From Trifolium pratense (Eukaryota; Streptophyta; Magnoliopsida; Fabales; Fabaceae), in contig NC_060060.1 of the NCBI RefSeq assembly GCF_020283565.1, positions 62,605,257 through 62,669,256 on the forward strand: a DNA stretch of 64,000 bases. Direction: 5' to 3'. Each line of letters opens with the position of its first letter. The first letter of the stretch is position 1. This document shows, piece by piece, positions 33,563 to 45,449 of this stretch. The position numbers and the translations under genes are program-made. Under the pieces are notes generated by a model. That model was given only the letters and a program-made list of their open reading frames with translations, was not told the DNA's origin and made no database searches.

Positions 33563-34649
33563 TGTTGGAACAAAATTGATTTAAAAATGTTTGCCCCTAA
33601 ATCTATTAAGGTTTTGATGATAACAAAGTATTAATAAACAATTGGAAGGACTAAAAATTTAATTTAAGTGTGCAGGACTTAGATTCAATTAAGCTCTGAT
33701 TAATGATCAGAAGATAAGGACTTCAGAAGTTTATAAGTGTTCAGAAGATTGTGAGACTCAGAAGTTGTAATCTTCAGACGATGAAGCCTTCAGAACTTCT
33801 TAAGGTCTTAGCTTCATCAAACTCTGATGATCTTCTTGAAGTTTGTAAAGATTCTCTTTTGCAAGTCAACTCTTCTACCAATGAAGAAAAGGACTTTTCA
33901 AGCCTGATCAGAACAGCTAATCTCCTTTTGTCTGTCCTCTTTTGAGAACGTGGGTCATCAGTGGTGTTAGCTGAATAAGGAAAGTCTTCTCTGCAGTAGT
34001 CAAAGTACCTGAAACTCTTTCTCAGTTTTAGATACAACCAAACTGCATCAAGACAGGCTGCTTGAAGACAAAAGATTATCTACTTCAACGGTCTTCTTTG
34101 CAACGACTCTTTTCTAGTCATATATATACTAGAAGGATCAGCTGTATTATATACATCAATCAAGGATTATTAACACGCACGAACAAACTCTGAATTCCTC
34201 ATACAAAGCTCTGAACCTCTGAACTGTGTTGTTGCACTTTTAGTTCAAATATTTAGTATTTGTTCTTCTAGGTTCTGACTAAGAGCTGTTGTATACTTTC
34301 CATTACTTTATTATATCTTGTACTTGAGATAACTTAAGCTTGTGTGCTTAAGTGTGAAGTCTTAAGCTTGTGTGCTTGAGCAGTGTTGAGAAGTCTCTTG
34401 CTTGTGTGCTTGAGCAGTTGTAATCTTGTGTGATTATAGTGAAATCCCTTGGAAGTGCAAGGGGACTGGACTACTCTCGTTTTGTGAGAGGAACCAGTAT
34501 AAATTGCTTGTGTGATCTCTCTCTCTCTCTTAACTTGTTTTATTGTGTTATTTATCCGCTGCTGTTGTAGTTAAGTTAAGAACTTGAAAAAGTTTTAAAC
34601 TTGACTAAAACACAATTCAACCCCCCCTTCTTGTGTTTTCACACCTTCA
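33563..34649 (+). repeat. SIRE 3' LTR
   Basis: 1087 bp, TGTTGGAACA to CACACCTTCA. Nearly identical to the 5' LTR; the length difference is in the CT microsatellite. Confidence 0.95.
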
Positions 34650-35568
34650 TCCACAACTGAAACACTTGTCGCTTTTCCTCGGGCAATCATATGACATATG
34701 ACCCCACTCTCCACATTTGTAACAACTTCCACTTCCTTGCTTCTTCTTTCCACTTCCATTGCCCTTGTTCTCATACGGCTTACCACGATCCAAACCTTTT
34801 CCGTTCCTATCATTCAGAGCCTTATAGTAGTTGGTCTTGGCTTTGCTATCTTCATCACAAATCCTTGCCTTGGTCATAAGGGTCGGAAAATCCCTGATTT
34901 CAGAAAATCCAATCAAAAGCTTGATATCCGGACGAAGTCCACTCTCGAACTTGACACACTTATCCTCTTCGGCTTCCACCGTGTTGTAGTGTGGACTAAA
35001 CACACACAAAGCTTCAAACTTTGCCGAATACTCGGCGACCGATAAATTTCCTTGCTTGAGCTCCATGAACTCGATCACTTTCTTGTTCTTCACATCAGCC
35101 GGAAAGTACTTCCTTAAAAATTCCCTTTTGAAAGTTTCCCAAACGATGGCAACACCGTCCACTCCTATCCTGAGTCTCACATTCCTCCACCAAACGATTG
35201 CCTCCTCTCTAAGGGCATAAGTTCCCAAAGTAGTCTTGTTCTCCTCAGAACAACCCATTGCTTCAAAGATGATCTCAACCTCATCTAACCACTTGATAGC
35301 CCCCTCCGGGTTATAGCCCCCGGTAAACAGAGTCGGTTTATGCGACATAAACCTTTCCAATCTTTTCTCACTAGCCCTTCCCGGGTCATTATCCCTTACC
35401 ACCAATGTAGTCAAAGCAGCCAAAGCTTGTGCAATCTGAGCGTTGGTCCTAGCAGCAGCCATGATTCCTGAACGAATCACAACTCGACGTTAGAATGTAT
35501 TAACAGTGTACCCAACACATGCTTCATACAAGAGAAAGAAAATCCTAATGGCTCACATGAACCGACCT

Positions 35569-35580
35569 GCTCTGATACCA
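35569..35580 (-). other. Primer binding site of the TR-GAG element
   Basis: The minus strand reads TGGTATCAGAGC, complementary to the 3' end of initiator tRNA-Met, four bases from the LTR. It fixes the element's direction as minus. Confidence 0.85.
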
Positions 35581-36016
35581 CTATTGTAACACCCCGAACT
35601 AACTACCCTTAAAAACGTGATCTTAAAAACTTTTTAAAGATAAGTAGCTGGAGCGCTACGGAAAACATTTTCAAAACGATCGTGCACATGACACGAAACG
35701 TCGCAGCGGAAAATATAAATAAAGGATTTTCAAAGCAATGAACAAAATAGTTCAAAAGATAATTCATTTACATAAAACATAAGTTAAGATGTTCGCATCG
35801 ATATACGACGGAATACAAACGATCCCCGACTCGATGTTACAAAATACCAGAGCACTAATATACATCACAACCAAACTAAACTTAACAACACTATACAAAG
35901 GTAGCCTACACTAGCTCCTCACAAAAGTGCTCCACACCAAAAGGATCTGCAGCTAAAGCTCGTCGAGACCTCGACCTGAATACCTGAACCCCCAAAGGTC
36001 CAGCACATAACAAATA

Positions 36017-38250
36017 TGTAACACCCAAACCCATTATTTATATATTTCTACCTTTAGTAAAATCTTTTTCAAAATACGCGGCGGAAAATCAAAGTTTGTT
36101 ATTATTAAAAGTCATGGTTCGAGCATTACACTCTTCAATCAAAATAATACTAATGTAATTAATTAGTAAAAACAGTGTTTATACAAATCTTAAATCAAAT
36201 AATATGTTTATTGATTATACAAAACAACCTAGGTAAGGAGACTCTATATACAATATAAAACCCCTTTTCCCGTGTCACAATCAGAGCGGAGCTTCACCGA
36301 CGACTCGACATCGAATACCACAAAATCCTGTAAAATCTGGACCCCCAACGATCCAGCACATAACACATAAAAGAGAGTTAGACAACATACTCAAAATATA
36401 CAAGTGTAAGTAAATGGTACTTAAACACTTCTTCATAAAAACATGCATAATCATACATTATACATATACATCACCATCATTCATGCATATTCATATATCA
36501 TGCATATACTTCATTTATCACATAATCAATCATCCACAAAATACACCAAACATATAGTTTCACGTCGTCTCGGACAATACCAAAACATCAACAAATACAT
36601 TGTTTAGATTATGGTCATGACGGACCCTGCGTTGTTCATTTTATAGTCATGACGGACTCTGCTCCTCACATACGGATTAACAATCAACATTTACCAAGTA
36701 TGTGTCAAACATCATTTATCATAAAATGCACACATAATCCCTAATGCAATCTAATGCTTCACATTCATGTTATGTCCTCTAGACACCTCTAATGCATGTG
36801 GTACCATCGTCTTTATCAGAGTATTTCACCTCCGATATCCGTCTTTATCAAACAAATATAGTTCGATATCCTTCTTTATTGGACAAGCCAATATCCCTAA
36901 ATATTCATGATGCATGCACTCAAAACTCATGAATATATTCATCAACAATTTTGGCATATAGCCCATCAACAATAACGTGGAACACTATCCAACGTCCGTC
37001 TTTATTAAGATAATCAATACCTTAATATCCGTCTTTATCGAATAACATAATTCGATATACTTCTTTATTAGAATAACATAATTCTAATATCCTTCTTTAT
37101 TAAGTTGATTAACACCTTAATATACTTCTTTGACATTTAAATAAACATCATCATAATCATCAACACATACAATGCATTTACTCACATTTTTAACACAATA
37201 CTAATAATATAAGTAAAGTGTATTAAGCATGCATTTTATCATAAAACAAACTCCGGAATCGGAATCTACGCGAAAAACTGGGTAAAATACATAATATAAC
37301 ATGTTAGAACCCTCAAAGTCATTCAAATTCCAAAACAGCAAAGTGCTGTGCTGTCACGGTGGCTAAGCGAGCCTTAGCGAACTGTAGCGAGCTGTTCGCT
37401 AAGCGAAGGCTCAGCGAGCTTCAGCGAACCACACCAGTGGGTCACCTGCTCGTAGCGAGCTGCAGCGAGCTGTAGCGAACAGCTCCTGCCAGAACTGCTC
37501 AAAACATGCGATTTCCACCCAAATTCACCCAAAAATCCCATTTTTCATGTTATAAACCCCAAATGAGTTTGTATTCAAGTGCAACAAACATATCTAAACA
37601 CAAAAGGACGGTTCATTTCACCGATCTACCATTTTTACTACGAAAAAGTAGAGATTTAACACTTTTACTCAAAACTCTCAAGAACACAAAGTTCTTGAGT
37701 TTAATCATCTATAAACTTCGTTTTTAACCATTAAATTCGTTCATTCATCATGTTAAAAGCAAGTTAAGCATGTTAAGAACCTTAGGGACGATTTCCATCA
37801 AGAAAATCCATTCACAACTAAAACGAAAATGGGGTGGAGGAAGTTCGGGTGAGGAGAAATCGACATTCTCCCCTTCCTCGAGTCACCCACGAATATGAAA
37901 TCTACTCTCTTACCTGGATTCGAAGAAAACTCGGAGATTTGCTCTTGATCCCTCTAGCTCAAGCTTGCCCTAGCTCTCCTCTTGCTCTCCCTTCTCTCTT
38001 CCTCTCACAAGAACATGAGAAAATGAATTCTCTCTTCCCTCACTATGCCCATATGGGCGCTCCACACCCACACAAGGCCCATTGGGCCTCAAGCCCAATT
38101 GGCTTGGCCCAATTACACGTTAACTCACTCTACTCGCCTAATAACTAAAGTACTCGATAAATAACTCAAGTTATTAACTTAATTAAAATGCCACTTTAAA
38201 TAAAATATTTTAACACATAAAAATAATAATATGAAAATTGGGTCGTTACA
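36017..38250 (-). repeat. LARD 3' LTR
   Basis: 2234 bp, TGTAACACCC to GGGTCGTTACA, with hairpin array (36808-37134) and a GAGCTGTAGCGAAC motif cluster (about 37370-37490). ORFs inside are fortuitous and occur identically in the other LTR. Confidence 0.93.
36808..37134 (-). repeat. Hairpin-unit array in LARD LTR (seven units)
   Basis: Units start with GTCTTTAT or CTTCTTTAT and end with ATATC/ATATA. The clearest arms are TATCGAAT/ATTCGATA (37036-37057) and TATTAGAAT/ATTCTAATA (37066-37089), which share the loop AACATA. Others are TAAG/CTTA (twice), TTGG/CCAA and two longer units with one A-C mismatch each. An identical array lies at 42332-42658. Confidence 0.85.
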
Positions 38251-41200
38251 ACTCTCCCCCACTTAGAAGATTTTCGCCCTCGAAAATTACGCGACTAAAA
38301 CAACTCCGGATAACTCCTGTATCCGACCCTCCAACGAAACGCTCAAAACGCTACACATTACCAAGTATGACAAAATTAGTTTATCCCATCCAACACAATT
38401 TTTGTCCATTTATCAACAAGAGATCAAGGACGGCCAGTTCCTCAATTTGTCGATAGATAGTCAACAATCATGATATCGGCATAAACCATTCTTATCAAAC
38501 CACTAAAACGTCAACTTCGCACGAAACCTCCACAGACTCACATTCTACGGTACTCACAACTCTACCCCAAAACAGGTACAAACAATCGAACTCTCCGAAA
38601 GATACTTCCGTGGAATACTTCCACAACTCCATAATTCTCATAAATCTTTGATTCCCTCATGAATCACTTAACTGTGCTACACCACTTATTCATATCGTAT
38701 CTTATTCCAAACATATCACTCGATAATTCAATTCCAACAATCACTTGATGACCACATTCTCAATCTCCCTCGACACATGCTAAAAACTACCGTCTCTAAC
38801 CGTCAAATTCCTTTTCTCACATATCTCCAATCATTGAGTCGAATCCAATACGACTACTTTGTTCCCAAGTAATCTCTCAACCAATATTTGCATTCCTTAA
38901 CGCAAACGTTTTCCAATACCACTTCTCCTTAGTACATTCGATCCCAAAATCAAACTCTTGAATTAAATCCACAAAGCTCCAAATACTCGTCATACGATCT
39001 AATCCCATCCATTAAATTCTAATCAACCTTTGTCTTAGTATTCTTACTAATGACTCCTTGTCTACTCTCAATATGACATTTATAGAAAATTTCCAAAAAT
39101 TCTCGTCCAAAATACATCTTAAGTTATGCACCAAATCACTACCGTTCCATCATCCATGATGAAACAATTTAAAATCTTTTACTTCATTGTCACCGATTGT
39201 GACCATACTACATCAACATCCACGATGCATCTAACAAAACTAGTCTCTACCGACTCTTCCATTCCATGAATCCAAATTCCTTAGCAAATACTTACTCACC
39301 CTTATCTTTTGGGCACTACCAAATGCTCTCCGACATTTACTTTGGGCATCGCCTTCAACCTCTCACTATATGTGCTCAAACACAACATCTACTCACATGT
39401 GCGGTAATCCCTTTCGCAAATTCTCACCTAGCACAAGTCACTTCCAACATTATCTCCCATTACTCATTCTCTGCACGTTCTTTAACGGCGAACTTTCTTA
39501 TTTCTAATCATTCTAAAACGTTACTACTCACTTAGCTTCATCTCAACCTCCAAGACTCTACGTTCTCATTCAACATGTGACACCAATTGTCCTGTCATTA
39601 TCCAAATCCAATTACCCTTTCTTCGACAAGCCTCTCACAAAATCTTTCGAATTGTTATCCTACTTCCAACGATTTAACAAACATACCAATCCTATTATGA
39701 TATTTCTCAATTCCATTCTCATCTACTTTAAAACCTACTTCCCTTCATCGATTAATTAACACCAACAGTTCACTAATCTTCACATCTCTTTCTCTAAGTT
39801 TCTCAAACCTCTTCTAGAAATCACCTCGCACACTAGACTTAGAACTCCGACTTGTTCAACCAATTCAACATACTACCATATGCACGACTCACGTAAAACT
39901 TCTTACTCCAACATCCGGTACAACATCCGATCCCCTTGGATGACAACTTACTTCAAAATCATCACCTCTCAAGAATCCTAATCACTTCCACTTCTACATA
40001 TTCAACTTCTTCTAATCGAATAGGTACTTCAACTTTGGTCCACAAAACACGCCTCCATACTTTTAGTGCAACACACGATCCTTGATCGTCCCGAATGCTC
40101 TTCATCTTACTTAACCAATCTCACTAACGCCCCACGGCGAAACACTTGGCCCGACAACTTCTCTTCTAGTAGTTTCTCACAACTTGTTGCTCCCATTCGT
40201 TCCACTTCGAACAACATCACCAACTCCTGAATATCCCGCTTCAAGAACATCTCTACTCATCTCATCTTCTCACATTCAAAACATCTCGGAGGGATGTAAC
40301 CTTCTCCCCCACTTATCTCAAGCTCACTCGTACTCTTCCACTAGAACTTTTGGTGCTCATGCCTAACGGTTCTATCGTCTCTAAAACATATTCTTCCAAA
40401 AAGAAGAAACTAGTATCGACATCGTTTACACGCATGTCGCATACAGGGGACAAAACCTAACCCACGATACCATTCAAGCAACCTATACTTCCCTCACTTT
40501 TCAAAGTTAGGAAATCAAAACAACACAAGAAAAATGAACATTGCATAGCAACAATTCATATTCACATTTATTCTAGTCTTAACAAACACAAGAAAACAAG
40601 AATTTCACATCTAATCAACTCAGAACAAGACATCAACAAAATAAAATTCTTGTCTAGCTCCCTCGCTTAGCAAAAGCTAGCGAGCTCCCGGCGAGACAAG
40701 TCAAATCATTCACAAGATTTAGCAAGACTTAGCGAGACTCAGCGAGGTTCATTCTTCGCCTAGCGAGCACATCCAAAAATCTGGGTGCTCTGCTACGGTT
40801 TTGAACTTACGCTCACTAAAATCTCGTTTTCTCGACTCACCGATCCACAAAATTCAAAACTTCAAGCATATAACATCATTATAGACTTCAAAGTACAATT
40901 AAAATCATGCATCAACAATCAAAACATAGAATCGTGAGACCTTCACGTTTTTACTCATAAAATTTATAGTAATTCAAGTTTCTGGTATTAGTCTAGTACA
41001 TGTTATAAACAAAACATATATCAACCACATACTAGAATACACTAACATCCTATTCTTCTCACTATTTTGAAAATTAAATTTTCACTTACTCAAAGAAAAT
41101 AACTCTATATTTTCACCAAAATCTTCAAGAAATAATACTAGTTTTTAAAATTATTTCAAATCATTACCACATGCAGTTTTATATCATGCCGGATCGTCAC

Positions 41201-41540
41201 ATGCAGTTTTATATCATGCCGGATCATCAACAATTAGCAATAAGCATCAATCCAACAAGTTTAAACTACAAAAAGGTTAAACTCTACGCATATACAACTA
41301 TTATAAACATAGAAGTATAGCACTCACACCATTACTCAACAAAACAATGGATCTATTAATCCAATTCACACCACTCATAGTTCCTAAATGAACAACATGA
41401 ATGATTTCACAAAACAAACAACACAAAATTGTTAGACAAACACGACTGACACACAATACTCACTTGGTCTGAATACACAGACCTGCTCTGATCGACACAT
41501 AACCCACACAGTCCGAAGACAACGGGGCTCTGATACCAAT
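38251..41540 (-). other. LARD internal region, non-coding
   Basis: No gag or pol motif could be read on either strand. Blocks at 38251-38440 and about 39846-40190 are conserved with 11241-11795 of the related deleted element. A pair of ATCACATGCAGTTTTATATCATGCCGG-like repeats lies at about 41165-41225. Confidence 0.8.
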
Positions 41541-43774
41541 TGTAACACCCAAACCCATTATTTATATATTTCTACCTTTAGTAAAATCTTTTTCAAAATA
41601 CGCGGCGGAAAATCAAAGTTTGTTATTATTAAAAGTCATGGTTCGAGCATTACACTCTTCAATCAAAATAATACTAATGTAATTAATTAGTAAAAACAGT
41701 GTTTATACAAATCTTAAATCAAATAATATGTTTATTGATTATACAAAACAACCTAGGTAAGGAGACTCTATATACAATATAAAACCCCTTTTCCCGTGTC
41801 ACAATCAGAGCGGAGCTTCACCGACGACTCGACATCGAATACCACAAAATCCTGTAAAATCTGGACCCCCAACGATCCAGCACATAACACATAAAAGAGA
41901 GTTAGACAACATACTCAAAATATACAAGTGTAAGTAAATGGTACTTAAACACTTCTTCATAAAAACATGCATAATCATACATTATACATATACATCACCA
42001 TCATTCATGCATATTCATATATCATGCATATACTTCATTTATCACATAATCAATCATCCACAAAATACACCAAACATATAGTTTCACGTCGTCTCGGACA
42101 ATACCAAAACATCAACAAATACATTGTTCAGATTATGGTCATGACGGACCCTGCGTTGTTCATTTTATAGTCATGACGGACTCTGCTCCTCACATACGGA
42201 TTAACAATCAACATTTACCAAGTATGTGTCAAACATCATTTATCATAAAATGCACACATAATCCCTAATGCAATCTAATGCTTCACATTCATGTTATGTC
42301 CTCTAGACACCTCTAATGCATGTGGTACCATCGTCTTTATCAGAGTATTTCACCTCCGATATCCGTCTTTATCAAACAAATATAGTTCGATATCCTTCTT
42401 TATTGGACAAGCCAATATCCCTAAATATTCATGATGCATGCACTCAAAACTCATGAATATATTCATCAACAATTTTGGCATATAGCCCATCAACAATAAC
42501 GTGGAACACTATCCAACGTCCGTCTTTATTAAGATAATCAATACCTTAATATCCGTCTTTATCGAATAACATAATTCGATATACTTCTTTATTAGAATAA
42601 CATAATTCTAATATCCTTCTTTATTAAGTTGATTAACACCTTAATATACTTCTTTGACATTTAAATAAACATCATCATAATCATCAACACATACAATGCA
42701 TTTACTCACATTTTTAACACAATACTAATAATATAAGTAAAGTGTATTAAGCATGCATTTTATCATAAAACAAACTCCGGAATCGGAATCTACGCGAAAA
42801 ACTGGGTAAAATACATAATATAACATGTTAGAACCCTCAAAGTCATTCAAATTCCAAAACAGCAAAGTGCTGTGCTGTCACGGTGGCTAAGCGAGCCTTA
42901 GCGAGCTGTAGCGAGCTGTTCGCTAAGCGAAGGCTCAGCGAGCTTCAGCGAACCACACCAGTGGGTCACCTGCTCGTAGCGAGCTGCAGCGAGCTGTAGC
43001 GAACAGCTCCTGCCAGAACTGCTCAAAACATGCGATTTCCACCCAAATTCACCCAAAAATCCCATTTTTCATGTTATAAACCCCAAATGAGTTTGTATTC
43101 AAGTGCAACAAACATATCTAAACACAAAAGGACGGTTCATTTCACCGATCTACCATTTTTACTACGAAAAAGTAGAGATTTAACACTTTTACTCAAAACT
43201 CTCAAGAACACAAAGTTCTTGAGTTTAATCATCTATAAACTTCGTTTTTAACCATTAAATTCGTTCATTCATCATGTTAAAAGCAAGTTAAGCATGTTAA
43301 GAACCTTATGGACGATTTCCATCAAGAAAATCCATTCACAACTAAAACGAAAATGGGGTGGAGGAAGTTCGGGTGAGGAGAAATCGACATTCTCCCCTTC
43401 CTCGAGTCACCCACGAATATGAAATCTACTCTCTTACCTGGATTCGAAGAAAACTCGGAGATTTGCTCTTGATCCCTCTAGCTCAAGCTTGCCCTAGCTC
43501 TCCTCTTGCTCTCCCTTCTCTCTTCCTCTCACAAGAACATGAGAAAATGAATTCTCTCTTCCCTCACTATGCCCATATGGGCGCTCCACACCCACACAAG
43601 GCCCATTGGGCCTCAAGCCCAATTGGCTTGGCCCAATTACACGTTAACTCACTCTACTCGCCTAATAACTAAAGTACTCGATAAATAACTCAAGTTATTA
43701 ACTTAATTAAAATGCCACTTTAAATAAAATATTTTAACACATAAAAATAATAATATGAAAATTGGGTCGTTACA
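41541..43774 (-). repeat. LARD 5' LTR
   Basis: 2234 bp, nearly identical to 36017-38250. The hairpin array is at 42332-42658 and the AGCGA motif cluster at about 42894-43014. Confidence 0.93.
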
Positions 43775-44106
43775 AAATAGGTAGAGAGTTAGTAAACATA
43801 ATCACATACATACGAATATAGAAACGCACCTATATTCGATCTATCACGTATTACTAACTCACAAACATGCCTCAATAAGTAATACACCAGACAACACATA
43901 CTCACAAATACACAACCAGATAGTTTCACGTCGTTTCGGACAACACAAAGAACTCACATAACACATAACACATAATTGCACATTTACTCAAATGCGACTA
44001 ATGCCAAACATTCAATGTCATGCCAACCTAGACACGACTAATGCATGTGGTACCATCTTCTTTATCAAGGAACTTACCATTGATATTCTTCTTTATTGGA
44101 CAAGTC

Positions 44107-45338
44107 TGATGACGGATCGTCACACTCTCTAATCCATGCCTATTTTAGCAACATTAGATGCATTTTAGTAGGTTTTTAGCAATGAATATAAGAAAAATCT
44201 AATCATAAGCTTGATTACTTGTTTTGCAAGAAAACAGGAAAAATTGCAGGAAATGGCTGATTTTCACTACGCTGGGGGCGTAGCCCATCACGCGCCGCGT
44301 GATGGGGATCACAGGGAGCTAAGTTTTCACTCTGAGCACACGCGGCGTGATACCTGACCACGCGCGGCGTGAAGCCTTGTTCAGGAATTGGATTGCTCTC
44401 TGACTTGATCACGCGCCGCGTGATACCGTTACACGCGCGGCGTAGTTGATGGATTTGCAACCACGCGCGGCGTGATAGATCTGGCGCGCGGCGTGGTTGC
44501 GTTCATTATATAAGGTTTCTGCATAATTCTGTTAGATGGTTGGAAAATTCTGCAATATTCATCTATTGTCTGATTTTGGAAGCATCAAGATCCAGATCAA
44601 GGACTTCAAAGGATAGCTCCGAGCACCTCAATAGCATGGATTCTCAAGCCATGAAGTTGAAGCGAGGACGCGAACGAAGCAACATGAGGAGCTAAGCTTC
44701 TTTTGGAGGTAGGATCTAGGATAGTCTAGGATGTAGATGAATTATTTGTAATCTGCTATATGTAAGAATCTACTCTGTTCATAGTGTTGATTTAATGCAA
44801 TTCGATTCTTAATGCTTTATAATCCTTCATTAGTCTTGTAATGATTTCGAGTTAAGTCACGTGCGAGAGTATTGATTTAATTTCTGAACTGAATTGCATT
44901 GAGCACTCGAGTGTTTCCGGTCGAGAGATTGAGACATAGAGTGTAGCGAACGATTGACGCGCTTTCATATCATTCGTTGTAGGTAGCTTCCGCCCGAGAG
45001 ATCGGGGGAGTATCGACAACGAATAGAGTGGATTTTGACAAGAGATTGCGATTCACTAATTTGTCGATCTAGTTGTGAACAATTGAGTAGATTCCTATGA
45101 TATAGTAGATTGCATGTGGTTTAGCTATAGACTAGGTGATTCCGATGATTCTACCTCGCTTTTCCATTATATCAAAGCACATTTTCTAACAATTCATCAC
45201 TCAACATACCCCCAATTTATGTGTATTCCTTGCATCATGTTTATGAACACTATTAGACTCGTTTAATCACACAATCCCTGTGGATCGATATTTTTATTAC
45301 TACGTGGTAATTTGTTCACTTGCGAAAATTATCCATCA
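44107..45338 (+). repeat. Outer Athila 5' LTR
   Basis: 1232 bp, TGATGACGGATCG to ATCCATCA. It holds the CACGC-GCS-GCGTG cluster (44267-44497) just before the TATA box TATATAA (44507-44513). Confidence 0.93.
44267..44513 (+). promoter_or_regulatory. Inverted-repeat motif cluster and TATA box of the Athila LTR
   Basis: One CTACGC..GCGTAG unit and about seven CACGC-GCG/GCC-GCGTG units (some imperfect) lie within about 230 bp, and the last ends roughly 10 bp before TATATAA. Equivalent clusters are at 45611-45860, 53247-53496 and 60592-60838. The motif contains CGCG, the core bound by CAMTA factors; binding is only a suggestion. Confidence 0.7.
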
Positions 45339-45344
45339 AGTTTT

Positions 45345-45363
45345 TGGCGCCGTTGCCGGGGAT
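45345..45363 (+). other. Primer binding site (tRNA-Asp) of the outer Athila element
   Basis: TGGCGCCGTTGCCGGGGAT, complementary to the 3' end of plant tRNA-Asp, as used by Athila-type elements. The inner element has the same site at 46714-46732. Confidence 0.85.
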
Positions 45364-45449
45364 TGTGATTGATTCGACAAGGCAATAGTGTTCATATTTT
45401 CTGTGTTTTCCTTATTTTTTCTGTTTTTACATTTTTCTGTCGAGAGCGT

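Larger units (their letters stand above)
22594..34649 (+). mobile_element. SIRE/Sirevirus-type Ty1/copia retrotransposon
   Basis: 12,056 bp, flanked by the 5-bp duplication TCCAC (22589-22593 and 34650-34654). Order: LTR, primer site, gag, pol (protease, integrase, RT, RNase H), a large third ORF, an antisense ORF, several purine tracts, LTR. Long gag, a third ORF and multiple polypurine tracts are Sirevirus traits. The LTRs differ by about five substitutions and one CT-repeat length change, counted by eye. gag has one in-frame stop. Confidence 0.95.
22481..35462 (-). pseudogene. gag of the TR-GAG element, split by the SIRE insertion
   Basis: The 5' part is 35462-34655 and the 3' part is 22593-22481; the SIRE element and one TSD copy lie between. 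The two parts total 921 bp, a 306-residue frame with no internal stop, so gag was intact when SIRE landed. The N-terminal start is MAAARTNAQIAQAL; an upstream in-frame ATG at 35480 is less likely. A retrotransposon gag domain follows (WWRNVR, FKREFLRKYFP at about residues 90-130). The C-terminus has three CX2CX4HX4C zinc knuckles: one complete before the insertion, one cut by it, one after. The gene ends about 66 bp before the LTR, leaving no room for pol. The product would form virus-like particles and bind element RNA. Confidence 0.9.
36017..43774 (-). mobile_element. LARD-type non-autonomous retrotransposon
   Basis: 7758 bp, duplication AAATA (36012-36016 and 43775-43779). Both LTRs are 2234 bp and differ by about three substitutions by eye, so the insertion is recent. 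The minus-strand direction is shown by the primer site complement GCTCTGATACCA at 41527-41538 and the purine tract complement at 38251-38263. The 3.29-kb internal region has no credible ORF on either strand, although the transposition signals are intact; movement must have used proteins from another element. Its 3' end (TTCGCCCTCGAAAATTACG) resembles that of the TR-GAG element, pointing to a shared source family. Confidence 0.92.

Noticed and set aside
37506..38148. ORFs of 73 and 104 codons, repeated at 43030-43672
   Set aside because: Inside LARD LTRs on the strand opposite to transcription; no domain, identical because the LTRs are identical.
44267..44497. CRISPR-like regularly spaced palindromic repeats
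   Set aside because: Plant retrotransposon LTR context, irregular spacing, no unique spacers and no cas genes.
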